From Botrimarina colliarenosi (GTDB lineage Bacteria > Planctomycetota > Planctomycetia > Pirellulales > Lacipirellulaceae), in the NCBI RefSeq assembly GCF_007859955.1, contig NZ_SJPR01000002.1, positions 792,353-856,352 of the forward strand: a stretch of 64,000 nucleotides of DNA. Reading direction: 5' to 3'. Positions 57,805 to 64,000 of the stretch are shown here, in pieces. Below the pieces are notes generated by a model. It was not told the DNA's origin and did not search any database. It saw only the letters and a list, made by a program, of their open reading frames with translations. The translations under genes and the position numbers were made by a program. Position 1 is the stretch's first letter, and each line of letters starts with the position of its first letter.

Positions 57805-58002
57805 AGTCGAGTTCCGAGAAGAGACAGAGCGGCGTCGAACGACTGACATTTCGAATGTACCACCTCCGCACAGCGGCGTGGGGCCTGCGAAAGGTCTGCA
57901 ACGGCCCGGTTTTTGGAGATTGCGGCGGGGTCGAGTAACATCGGACTCTCGTCCACGCTGGGCTGGTTAGGTCCCGCCCTGCCCCCAACCAATGATCCGA
58001 TC

Positions 58003-58869
58003 ATGCGACGATTCGCCCCCCTGGCCCTGATTGCCCTCGCCATCGCGGCGCCGGTCCGTGGCGACGACCTGTTCTCGGAGATCGCGGTTGAGAGCGTCTT
58101 CGACGGTTCGACCAAGGCCGAAGCGACCGGCTCGACCGCAGCGGCGCCCGCCAAGCGGGTGACCGGCGCCGGGCAGCTCAGCGAGTTGCTCCGCGAGGCG
58201 GGAATGGAGCCCGAGCGGGTCGACGCCAAGACTGTCGAAGTGAAGGTCGCCCACGGCCAGTGGACCATCCCCACGACGCTGTTCGCGGCGGTGGATCGCG
58301 GCGAGGTCGATATCACGATGGGCTTGGCGACCCCCGAGAAGGGCGCCAAGTGGGACGCCAACAAGCTGTTGCGGCTGCTCGCCGACCCGGAGACAGGCGG
58401 CGTCTATTTCGCGTTCGACAGCTCAAAAGGCCAGGTCCAGGTCCGCAAGTCACTGTCGGCCCGCGAGGTCTCGGCCACGCGACTCAGCCGGCTGCTGACC
58501 GAGATGGCCGAGTTCGCCGTCGCCCGTGAGACCGCCTGGTACGAGGAGTCGTCCGACCTGAAGGCCAAGACCGCCGAGGGGAAGGGGGCCGCCCCGACGT
58601 CGCTGGTCGGCTCGTGGATCGCCAGCCTCGGCGAGGGCGAGGCCTTCGCCATCAAGCTCACCGCCGACGGCAAGTTCAACCTGGCCCACGTCAAAGCAGG
58701 CAAGACGACCACCTCCGCCGGCAAGATGGAGCGGACGGGCGACCAACTCAAACTCATCGGCGACAAGGGCGTCACGATCGCCGGCGCCGTCGCCAACGCC
58801 TCGGCCGAGGGCTTCGATCTGACGCTCACCGGCGGCAAGGTGCTCTCCTTCAAGAAGGCGGCGAAGTAG
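58003..58869 (+). CDS. Exported two-domain protein: YbjN-like region plus lipocalin-like C-terminal domain
   Basis: 288 residues from ATG 58003 with signal peptide MRRFAPLALIALAIAAPVRG. Residues about 50-185 (GQLSELLREAGMEPERVDAK, LRLLADPETGGVYFAFD, SATRLSRLLTEMAEFA) resemble YbjN/secretion-chaperone-like folds. Residues about 203-288 (LVGSWIASLGEGEAFAIKLT, ADGKFNLAHVKAGKT, GFDLTLTGGKVLSFKK) form a domain that recurs at the end of the 61383-62135 protein. The first region resembles the C-terminal part of the next gene's product. Function unknown; the sharing suggests a common system. Confidence 0.7.
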   Translation: MRRFAPLALIALAIAAPVRGDDLFSEIAVESVFDGSTKAEATGSTAAAPAKRVTGAGQLSELLREAGMEPERVDAKTVEVKVAHGQWTIPTTLFAAVDRGEVDITMGLATPEKGAKWDANKLLRLLADPETGGVYFAFDSSKGQVQVRKSLSAREVSATRLSRLLTEMAEFAVARETAWYEESSDLKAKTAEGKGAAPTSLVGSWIASLGEGEAFAIKLTADGKFNLAHVKAGKTTTSAGKMERTGDQLKLIGDKGVTIAGAVANASAEGFDLTLTGGKVLSFKKAAK

Positions 58870-58885
58870 CCGGCTAAGCTTGAGA

Positions 58886-58950
58886 GCCCACGAATCACAC
58901 GAATCGACGCGAATGCAGGTCATTCGCGTCGATTCGTGTGATTCGTGGGC
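58886..58950. repeat. Perfect 30-bp hairpin, 'GCCCACGAATCACACGAAT' family
   Basis: GCCCACGAATCACACGAATC plus GACGCGAATG (58886-58915) is fully complementary to 58921-58950; the loop is CAGGT. It lies 16 bases after the stop of the previous gene and 118 bases before the next ATG. The 5-base loop also occurs within the loop of the family member at 61186-61256. Confidence 0.92.
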
Positions 58951-59068
58951 CCATTTCTTCTCCGAGAATGGCGGTAACACCCGCTGGCGCCTGCCGCTGA
59001 GCCTTACAGAAGCCAACCACGCCGCCCCCACCCCGGCGGCCCAACCCAAACTTGTGAGGATCAGTCCC

Positions 59069-60271
59069 ATGTCCACGCTCAATCGCTCGCTCCGCCCGCT
59101 CTTGCTCCGCCCCCAGTTGCTCGCCGCCGCGGGCCTTGCCTGCCTGTCGCTCACCGGCACGGCTCGGGCCGACGCGGACAACTACCGCAAGGCCCTCGAC
59201 TCGACCACCTGGGTCCTCTCAAAGAACTCCGAAGGCACCTCCAGCGGCACCGGCGTGCTGGTCGACGCCGAGAAGCGGCTGATGATCACCAATGCCCACG
59301 TGGTCGGCGACAGCCGGAGCGCGGTGATCTTTTTCCGTGATTTGAAGGGCGATAAGCCTGTCGTCGAGAAGAAGCACTACCTCGAAAACGTCAAAAAGCT
59401 GGGCGTCCGCGGCCGCGTCGTGGCGGTCGACCGCAAAAGGGATTTGGCCCTGGTGGAGCTCGAGAAGGTCCCCGCCTACGCCAAGGCGATCGAGTTGGCG
59501 GCCGACAGCACCGGGCCGGGCGAGTCGATCGACTCGATCGGCAACCCGGGCGCCAGCGACGCCCTCTGGGTCTACACCTCGGGCAAGGTCCGCAGCGTCT
59601 ACACCAAGCAGTTCCGCACCGGGGCCGGCGAGCATGAGTTCCGCGTCGTCGAAACCCAGTCGCCGCTCAACACAGGCGACTCGGGCGGCCCCGTGGTCGG
59701 CCAGGATGGCAAGCTGGTCGGCATCGTCCAGGCGATCAGCAAGAAAGGCTCGCTCATCAGCTACTGCGTCGACATCACCGAGGTGAAGGAGTTCCTCGCC
59801 AGCGACTGGAAGCCGGCCCCGCTGCCGATCGCCGACGTCCTGTCAAAGACCGACCTGAAGCACGAAAAGCACACTTCGGGCCACTACAAGGTCGCCATCA
59901 GCACCGAAAAGGACGGCGATCAGGACGTTTTCGTGACTAAGGACACCGAGTACTACGGCCGGGCCGACGTCCGGAAGGTCTGGTCGCTGGCTGCGACAGT
60001 CGAGTCGAAGGACCTCACCGCCGAGTCGATGCAGAAGCTGCTGGAGCAGTCGGCCCGCACCAAGCTGGGCGCCTGGTCGATCGAATCGGACGGTCAGGGC
60101 AAGTTCCTGCTGATCTACGTCACGAAGGTGGATGCGACCTCGACCCCCGCCTCGCTGGCGAGCGTCCTGGAGTACACCGGCAAGATCACCGCCGCGATGA
60201 AGAAGGAGCTGGAGCCCAAAAAGACGGCCCAAGCGGCGAGCGACACGCTCGAGAGCTGGTTGGCTGACTGA
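59069..60271 (+). CDS. Secreted trypsin-like serine protease with YbjN-like C-terminal domain
   Basis: 400 residues from ATG 59069 (GAGGA eight bases upstream), signal peptide ending ACLSLTGTARA. The catalytic triad is visible: His in LMITNAHVVGDS, Asp in AVDRKRDLALVELE, Ser in SPLNTGDSGGPVVG. This is a DegP/HtrA-type protease core without a PDZ domain. The C-terminal part from about 250 (HYKVAISTEKDGDQDVFVTK, LLEQSARTKLGAWSIESDGQ, LEYTGKITAAMKKELEP) resembles the N-terminal region of the protein encoded just upstream. It acts in the periplasm or outside. Confidence 0.85.
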   Translation: MSTLNRSLRPLLLRPQLLAAAGLACLSLTGTARADADNYRKALDSTTWVLSKNSEGTSSGTGVLVDAEKRLMITNAHVVGDSRSAVIFFRDLKGDKPVVEKKHYLENVKKLGVRGRVVAVDRKRDLALVELEKVPAYAKAIELAADSTGPGESIDSIGNPGASDALWVYTSGKVRSVYTKQFRTGAGEHEFRVVETQSPLNTGDSGGPVVGQDGKLVGIVQAISKKGSLISYCVDITEVKEFLASDWKPAPLPIADVLSKTDLKHEKHTSGHYKVAISTEKDGDQDVFVTKDTEYYGRADVRKVWSLAATVESKDLTAESMQKLLEQSARTKLGAWSIESDGQGKFLLIYVTKVDATSTPASLASVLEYTGKITAAMKKELEPKKTAQAASDTLESWLAD

Positions 60272-60297
60272 GCGCCAAAAGTCCCCTGGAAGAGAAA

Positions 60298-60491
60298 CCC
60301 CTTCCCCTCTGGGGGAGGGCTAGGGTGGGGGAGAAGCGGGTACCCGGATGGGCGCGAGTTGCGAGTTGCGAGTTGCGAGTTGCGAGGTGGGAGGTGGGAG
60401 GTGGGAGGTGGGAGGTGGGAGTCACTGGGGCTTGGGTGAGCGGGTACCCAGGTCACCCCCACCCCGGCCCTCCCCCAAAGGGGGAGGGAGT
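60298..60491. repeat. Composite repeat: GGGTACCC-bounded arms around two 7-bp tandem arrays
   Basis: The outer arms are CCCTTCCCCTCTGGGGGAGG (60298-60317) to GCGGGTACCC (60336-60345), and GCGGGTACCC (60439-60448) to CCTCCCCCAAAGGGGGAGGG (60470-60489). Between them GCGAGTT is repeated four times plus a partial copy (60354-60386), followed by GTGGGAG five times (60387-60421). A lone arm of the GCCCGCAAATAACGCGAAG family follows at about 60495-60527. Confidence 0.8.
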
Positions 60492-60546
60492 CTTCGATTC
60501 GCGTCTCTTCGCGTTATTTGCGGGCCCAAAAAGAATTTGAAGAAGT

Positions 60547-60598
60547 TCGTAACACTCCGCCAGGGACGCCGCTTAGCTTTTCAGACGGGGACAACAAC
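60547..60598 (+). promoter_or_regulatory. Conserved 5' leader, copy 1
   Basis: TCGTAACACTCCGCCAGGGA, then CGCCGCTTAGCTTTTCAGAC, then GGGGACAACAAC. It matches 61279-61331 (CGTAACA..., CGCCGCTTGGCCTTTCAGAC, GGGGACGACAAC) at a similar distance, about 97 bases, before the ATG. It is followed by a shared CCAAGCCAACCC. A promoter or 5' UTR element retained after gene duplication is likely. Confidence 0.6.
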
Positions 60599-60644
60599 GC
60601 TCCCCAAGCCAACCCCCAAACGCTTCACTGATAAGGATTTCGCC

Positions 60645-61106
60645 ATGTCCCGCACCGCCAAGAACGTCGCTTTCGCCCTGGCCGCTGTCGCTTTCGTCGC
60701 TGTTTCCGCCGCTGAGTCGGCCGCCTGTGGCCACGGTGGCGGCGGCAACCGCGGACGCAGCTCGAGCCGCTTGTCGATCGCCTACAACCGCACCGCCCCG
60801 CACATGCAGTCGCAAGCCCCGCGCTCGAACTACAACTACCACAAGCCGGCTCCGAAGTACGTCCACGCCGCCCCGGTCCATGTCGCCCCCGTCTACGCGG
60901 CTCCGGCCACCCAGCCGCAGCCCGTCGTTCAGCAGCCGGTGATTCAGCAGCCGGCCCCGCAGCAAGCCCTGGTTGCCCCCCCGGCGCCGCAGCCGGTGGT
61001 CGCCCAGCAGCCCGTCGCCGTGCAGCCCGCCCCGGTCACCGCGACCCCCGCGGCGATGACCGCCGAAGAGTCCGCCCTGGCGGCCCTCGCCGCCTTCGGC
61101 GAGTGA
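60645..61106 (+). CDS. Secreted Pro/Gln/Val-rich low-complexity protein (paralogue 1)
   Basis: 153 residues from ATG 60645. Signal peptide MSRTAKNVAFALAAVAFVAV followed by SAAESAACGHGGGGNRG. The mature part is low complexity: YNYHKPAPKYVHAAPVHVAP, then repeats of QPVVQQPVIQQPAPQQ, and a short C-terminal helix TAEESALAALAAFGE. The signal peptide, the SAACG-plus-glycine junction, the QQP repeats and the terminal Ala/Leu helix match the next gene, which also has an extra C-terminal domain. Probably a cell-surface or matrix protein. Confidence 0.75.
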   Translation: MSRTAKNVAFALAAVAFVAVSAAESAACGHGGGGNRGRSSSRLSIAYNRTAPHMQSQAPRSNYNYHKPAPKYVHAAPVHVAPVYAAPATQPQPVVQQPVIQQPAPQQALVAPPAPQPVVAQQPVAVQPAPVTATPAAMTAEESALAALAAFGE

Positions 61107-61134
61107 ATCGAATCCCAAAGAGTTGGGTTGGCCC

Positions 61135-61181
61135 GAGAGGGCGCTTCGGCCACCAGGCCGGGGCGCCCTCTCTCTTTTTTT
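61135..61181 (+). terminator. Rho-independent terminator after paralogue 1
   Basis: GAGAGGGCGC (61135-61144) pairs with GCGCCCTCTC (61163-61172), with an inner CGGCC...GGCCG stem, followed by seven T residues (61175-61181). It starts 28 bases after the stop codon. Confidence 0.9.
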
Positions 61182-61185
61182 ATGG

Positions 61186-61256
61186 GCCCACGAATCACGC
61201 GAATCTCCGCGAATCCAGGTCTTCTCAATTCGCTGAGATTCGCGTGATTCGTGGGC
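61186..61256. repeat. Inverted repeat, 'GCCCACGAATCACGCGAAT' family
   Basis: GCCCACGAATCACGCGAATC (61186-61205) onward to 61214 pairs with 61228-61256 (ending GCGTGATTCGTGGGC). The loop holds CCAGGT. It lies between the terminator of paralogue 1 and the leader of paralogue 2. Confidence 0.85.
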
Positions 61257-61278
61257 AGAAAGAAGAAGTACCAAAAAG

Positions 61279-61331
61279 GCCGTAACAACCCTCTCGCCCC
61301 GCCGCTTGGCCTTTCAGACGGGGACGACAAC
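61279..61331 (+). promoter_or_regulatory. Conserved 5' leader, copy 2
   Basis: CCGTAACAACCCTCTCGCCC, then CGCCGCTTGGCCTTTCAGAC, then GGGGACGACAAC, about 103 bases before the ATG of paralogue 2; see copy 1 at 60547. The 20-base core differs from copy 1 at two positions. Confidence 0.6.
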
Positions 61332-61382
61332 ACGGCCCCGACCAAGCCAACCCAGCCAACTCGAATACAAGGAACCCCCGCC

Positions 61383-62135
61383 ATGTCCACGACCTTCACC
61401 AAGTCGACCCTCGCTCTGGCCGCCCTCACGATCACGGCCGTCTCGGCCTCGCAGTCTGCCGCGTGCGGTGGCGGCGGTGGCTACCGGGGCGGCTACGGCG
61501 GCGGCTACTCAACCCCCAGCTACGGCTATAGCCAGCCCGTTTACCAGCAGCCGACCTACCAGCAGCCTGTCTACAGCCAGCCGACCTACTCGCAGCCGGC
61601 CGTCTCGCAGCCCACCTTCCAGCAGCCTGTCCAGCAACAGCCCATTCAGCAGCAGCCCGTTCAGCAGCAGTTCGCCCCGCAGCAGACGATTCAACAGCAG
61701 CCGACCCAGCCGTTCGCTCAGCAGCCGGCGGCTCAACCGATCGCTCAACAGCCCGCCGCCCCGCAGCAGCCCGCCGCGGCGAGCCAGTCGGCCCTCGACG
61801 CCCTGATGGCGATGTCGGGTGGAGCGGCGCCCGCCGCGTCGGCTCCTCAAGGGCAGCAGCAAGGCTTCGTCGGCGCCTGGACCGCGACCGTGAACAACAC
61901 CAACCAGGTCCGCCTACAGCTTGAAGCGAACGGCGCCTTCAGCTGGACCGCCAACTCCAACGGCAAGGTCAGCAGCTTCCAAGGGACCTACTCGATCACC
62001 GACGGGCAGCTGACGCTGAACCGCTCGACTGACAACCAGCAGCTGGCCGGCGCCATGTCCGCCGACGCTACGGGCGGCTTCCGCTTCAAGCTGGGCAACG
62101 GCCAGGACAACGGCCTCCTGTTCGTCCGCGGCTGA
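61383..62135 (+). CDS. Secreted Gln/Pro-rich protein with lipocalin-like C-terminal domain (paralogue 2)
   Basis: 250 residues from ATG 61383. Signal peptide MSTTFTKSTLALAALTITAV, then SASQSAACGGGGGYRGGYGG. Residues about 40-135 are tandem QQP[TV]Y/QQPV/QQPI repeats. An SQSALDALMAMSG helix leads to an 85-residue domain: FVGAWTATVNNTNQVRLQLE, ANGAFSWTANSNGKVSSFQG, GFRFKLGNGQDNGLLFVRG. That domain matches the C-terminus of the 58003-58869 product. It has its own leader and terminator, so it is probably transcribed alone. Function unknown. Confidence 0.78.
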   Translation: MSTTFTKSTLALAALTITAVSASQSAACGGGGGYRGGYGGGYSTPSYGYSQPVYQQPTYQQPVYSQPTYSQPAVSQPTFQQPVQQQPIQQQPVQQQFAPQQTIQQQPTQPFAQQPAAQPIAQQPAAPQQPAAASQSALDALMAMSGGAAPAASAPQGQQQGFVGAWTATVNNTNQVRLQLEANGAFSWTANSNGKVSSFQGTYSITDGQLTLNRSTDNQQLAGAMSADATGGFRFKLGNGQDNGLLFVRG

Positions 62136-62149
62136 ATCAGCCTGCTGCA

Positions 62150-62180
62150 GGGGGGTCGGCATCCGCCGGCCCCCCTTTTT
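62150..62180 (+). terminator. Rho-independent terminator after paralogue 2
   Basis: GGGGGGTCGGC (62150-62160) pairs with GCCGGCCCCCC (62165-62175) across an ATCC loop, followed by TTTTT. It starts 15 bases after the stop codon. The remaining 62181-62461 shows no gene or repeat that I can recognise. Confidence 0.92.
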
Positions 62181-62461
62181 CTTGCGCCCTGCCGCAGCCG
62201 TTGGCGATTTCGCTCGGCCGCGGCTCTCGGCGTTTGTGGCCCCCGTAAAGAGTGGCGACGCCGAGCTGACGACGCCCCGTCAGTACCCTCCGCGCCTACA
62301 AATGACCAGAAAGAACGCGTCAACGTGTTGCCGAATCCAGGTGGTCTTAATTCTAATAGGTGCAGGAACTCTACCTCGATTTTAGAAAACATCCGGCTGG
62401 TGACGACAGGGCTTCGTCGCTCAACCGCTCGAGTGTTTTAGAGAACAGGCAAGGCAACGCA

Positions 62462-64000
62462 ATGCGGCACAGGTGGAAGGGACTAGCCCCTAGGCGATCA
62501 GCCGGGATGAGGGCCGTCGTCGGCGTTGCGATGTCACTCGCCGCATCGCCTGCCTTGGCGATCTTCTGGAACAATGACCCCGACTTCGGCGTCGCCTCGA
62601 GCACGGGGCTGACCGATCGGGCTGGCTGGTTCCAAAACGTCTACCAGATCAGCAATCAGTCGAACGGATCATTCGGCACCGCCACTCTGCTCAACAACGA
62701 GTGGGCGATCACGGTGCGTCACGTGGTGCAGAATGACGGCAACTACGGTCAGATCGCACCGGCTGGCTCGATCTACCTCAATATCGATGGCAAGCGTTAC
62801 TACGCCGACGAGATCTACACGCCTGACGGTGGTTCGGAGATGGCCCTTGTCCGTCTCCGGGGTGGGGTCGCCGGCGCACTCACCGTCACCGACAACATCA
62901 ACTACGACCAAAATGAAACGGGACGGATCGTCCAGATCGGCGGCTACGGCTACCGCGGCTATATCAACACCACCAATGCCGGAGGCACGCAGGCGGGTTC
63001 GGTCCAGGGGTTGGGTTCCTTCCGCCGCGCCTACAACGTCAACTATGTCCCAGGCCAGATCCGCATCATCGCCGATGGCGAAGACGAGCTCGAATCGCGT
63101 GGGCTGCTCGAGGGGACGGTTGGATCGGGCGACAGTGGCGGCCCCATGTTCGCCTACTACGGATCGAGCCGCGGTAACTTTGATGACCCAACCAACTGGC
63201 GACTGATCGGTCTCACTGCCACCGGTAGCGGCGGCTCGGCGGGTGAGTCGTGGGGGGGACAATCGAACTACACCCGCATTTCGAGCTACGGCGGATTTAT
63301 TCAGAGCACGCTAACCGCAGCGAATAGCGCCGGGCCTGCTGTTACGGGGGCGTGGACGAGCGACTCCGGAAATGGCTTCTGGGACTCGGGCGGCGACCGT
63401 ATCAGCTTCACCGGTTCGACCGCGGCGCCGGTCGCTCACGCCTCGTTCGGCGACGGCGGCGCCGGCTACAACCTGGACTCCCTAGGCGACTCCATCAAGC
63501 TGACGGCGGCCATCGATACCGATCAAGCCATGAGCTCGATCCAGTTCCGCTACGGAATGTTCGGCGACGAAGGAGGTTCAATCGACGGGACCATCGCCGG
63601 CGGCGAAGCCTGGAACGGGTACTACGTCGCCAATGCCGTCGGCCGCGCAAGAGTCGGCGTTCTAGAGAAAGGCGAGAACGGCGGGGGCGTCGGCGCCTGG
63701 TGGTCGGGGGTTGGACCGAACTCCTCCGTTGAGGTTCCCGAATCGGCAGCGGCTGCGTCGGGCGACTATCTGGTGACAAGCCGCACCGCAACGCCAGCTG
63801 GCCATTACGAACTAGAGCTCAGCTACACTCGCGTTGGCGATGGTCTGAAAATCGATTGGGGGATGATCAGCGTCGACGAAAACGGCGACCCCAACGGCGT
63901 TTACGAGCACATCGGCTCGGTCATCGACGAGACGCCTGCCAGCTCCTCGTGGAACTACAACCAAGTCGGCCTCATGCTGCTTGGCAACGGTTTTACGGGC
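62462..64000 (+). CDS. Secreted trypsin-like protease (3' end outside window)
   Basis: An open frame from ATG 62462 to the window end (513 codons, no stop). Signal peptide MRAVVGVAMSLAASPALA; this inner Met at 62507 may be the real start. The S1-type core has ATLLNNEWAITVRHVVQNDG (His), GGSEMALVRLRGG where the family has Asp-Xaa-Ala-Leu (here Glu), and LEGTVGSGDSGGPMFAYYG (Ser). From about residue 290 a separate beta-rich region (GAWTSDSGNGFWDSGGDR, GGEAWNGYYVANAVGRARVG, HYELELSYTRVGDGLKIDWG) looks like a planctomycete exported adhesin or lectin-type domain. A PEP-CTERM end may lie beyond. Confidence 0.75.
   Translation, partial: MRHRWKGLAPRRSAGMRAVVGVAMSLAASPALAIFWNNDPDFGVASSTGLTDRAGWFQNVYQISNQSNGSFGTATLLNNEWAITVRHVVQNDGNYGQIAPAGSIYLNIDGKRYYADEIYTPDGGSEMALVRLRGGVAGALTVTDNINYDQNETGRIVQIGGYGYRGYINTTNAGGTQAGSVQGLGSFRRAYNVNYVPGQIRIIADGEDELESRGLLEGTVGSGDSGGPMFAYYGSSRGNFDDPTNWRLIGLTATGSGGSAGESWGGQSNYTRISSYGGFIQSTLTAANSAGPAVTGAWTSDSGNGFWDSGGDRISFTGSTAAPVAHASFGDGGAGYNLDSLGDSIKLTAAIDTDQAMSSIQFRYGMFGDEGGSIDGTIAGGEAWNGYYVANAVGRARVGVLEKGENGGGVGAWWSGVGPNSSVEVPESAAAASGDYLVTSRTATPAGHYELELSYTRVGDGLKIDWGMISVDENGDPNGVYEHIGSVIDETPASSSWNYNQVGLMLLGNGFTG

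Noticed and set aside
60354..60421. Short regular repeats as a possible CRISPR array
   Set aside because: The units are 7 bp, directly adjacent with no spacers, and no cas gene is present in the window.

Overview
The window reads as a high-GC planctomycete chromosome, most likely from the Pirellulales/Lacipirellulaceae side of the phylum. The pointers are a DUF1559 prepilin-like protein, a zinc-ribbon/proline-rich membrane protein, a metal-ABC permease fused to a DtxR-type dimerisation domain, a PEP-CTERM-like protein, a BlaI/M56 pair, secreted Gln/Pro-rich proteins, and many large intergenic palindromes. No rRNA, tRNA, CRISPR array, integrase or intact transposase was seen. The organism assignment is inference from gene content.

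Layout. 0-5.2 kb: end of a metal transporter, a PDZ-like exported protein, a frameshifted host-attachment-family gene, an FkbM methyltransferase, a zinc-ribbon membrane protein, and a lower-GC two-gene unit (a membrane GAF-like protein plus a 59-residue protein). 5.2-10.5 kb (minus strand): a ketosynthase-fold protein lacking all three catalytic residues, then a translationally coupled trio (LPG-synthase-like flippase, DPM1-like GT2, GT-C-like membrane protein). 10.5-16 kb: an AI-2E transporter whose last 193 bp recur 3.6 kb downstream. The two copies bracket a copper-type module (TolC-like protein and multicopper oxidase), next to a REP hairpin and a decayed RAYT transposase. 16-31 kb: AraC regulator, DapA-like and OYE-like enzymes, Na+/solute symporter, beta-galactosidase, galactokinase, guanine deaminase, PEP-CTERM-like protein. 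30-39.5 kb: an L-rhamnose catabolic locus (DeoR regulator, aldolase/dehydrogenase fusion, kinase, isomerase, NCS1-like permease, LarA-like protein). 39.8-47.4 kb: DUF1559 protein, BlaI/M56, a GT2+ArnT fusion, U32 peptidase. 47.8-56 kb: reductive pyrimidine catabolism (MmsA, beta-ureidopropionase, NCS2 uracil permease, class III aminotransferase, plant-PYD1-like dihydropyrimidine dehydrogenase), interrupted by an exported cysteine-free HesB/IscA-like protein. 56-64 kb: a secreted serine hydrolase, then a run of exported proteins that share domains (two trypsin-like proteases, two Gln/Pro-rich proteins, a lipocalin-like C-terminal domain found twice).

How the genes work together. Rhamnose is isomerised, phosphorylated and cleaved to DHAP and lactaldehyde, which the fused dehydrogenase oxidises to lactate; the DeoR protein is the likely local regulator. 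Uracil is imported, reduced, opened (the dihydropyrimidinase is not in the window), decarbamoylated to beta-alanine, transaminated, and converted by MmsA to acetyl-CoA. LacZ, GalK and the symporter suggest galactoside use.

The most unusual signals are: (i) intergenic spaces filled with large inverted repeats built from iterated 7-9 bp words, some nested inside others; (ii) a roughly 189-bp MITE-like element present twice; (iii) the 193-bp direct repeat around the copper module; (iv) the catalytically dead ketosynthase; (v) the cysteine-free exported IscA-like protein; (vi) the domain-sharing secreted cluster at 58-64 kb with duplicated 5' leaders.
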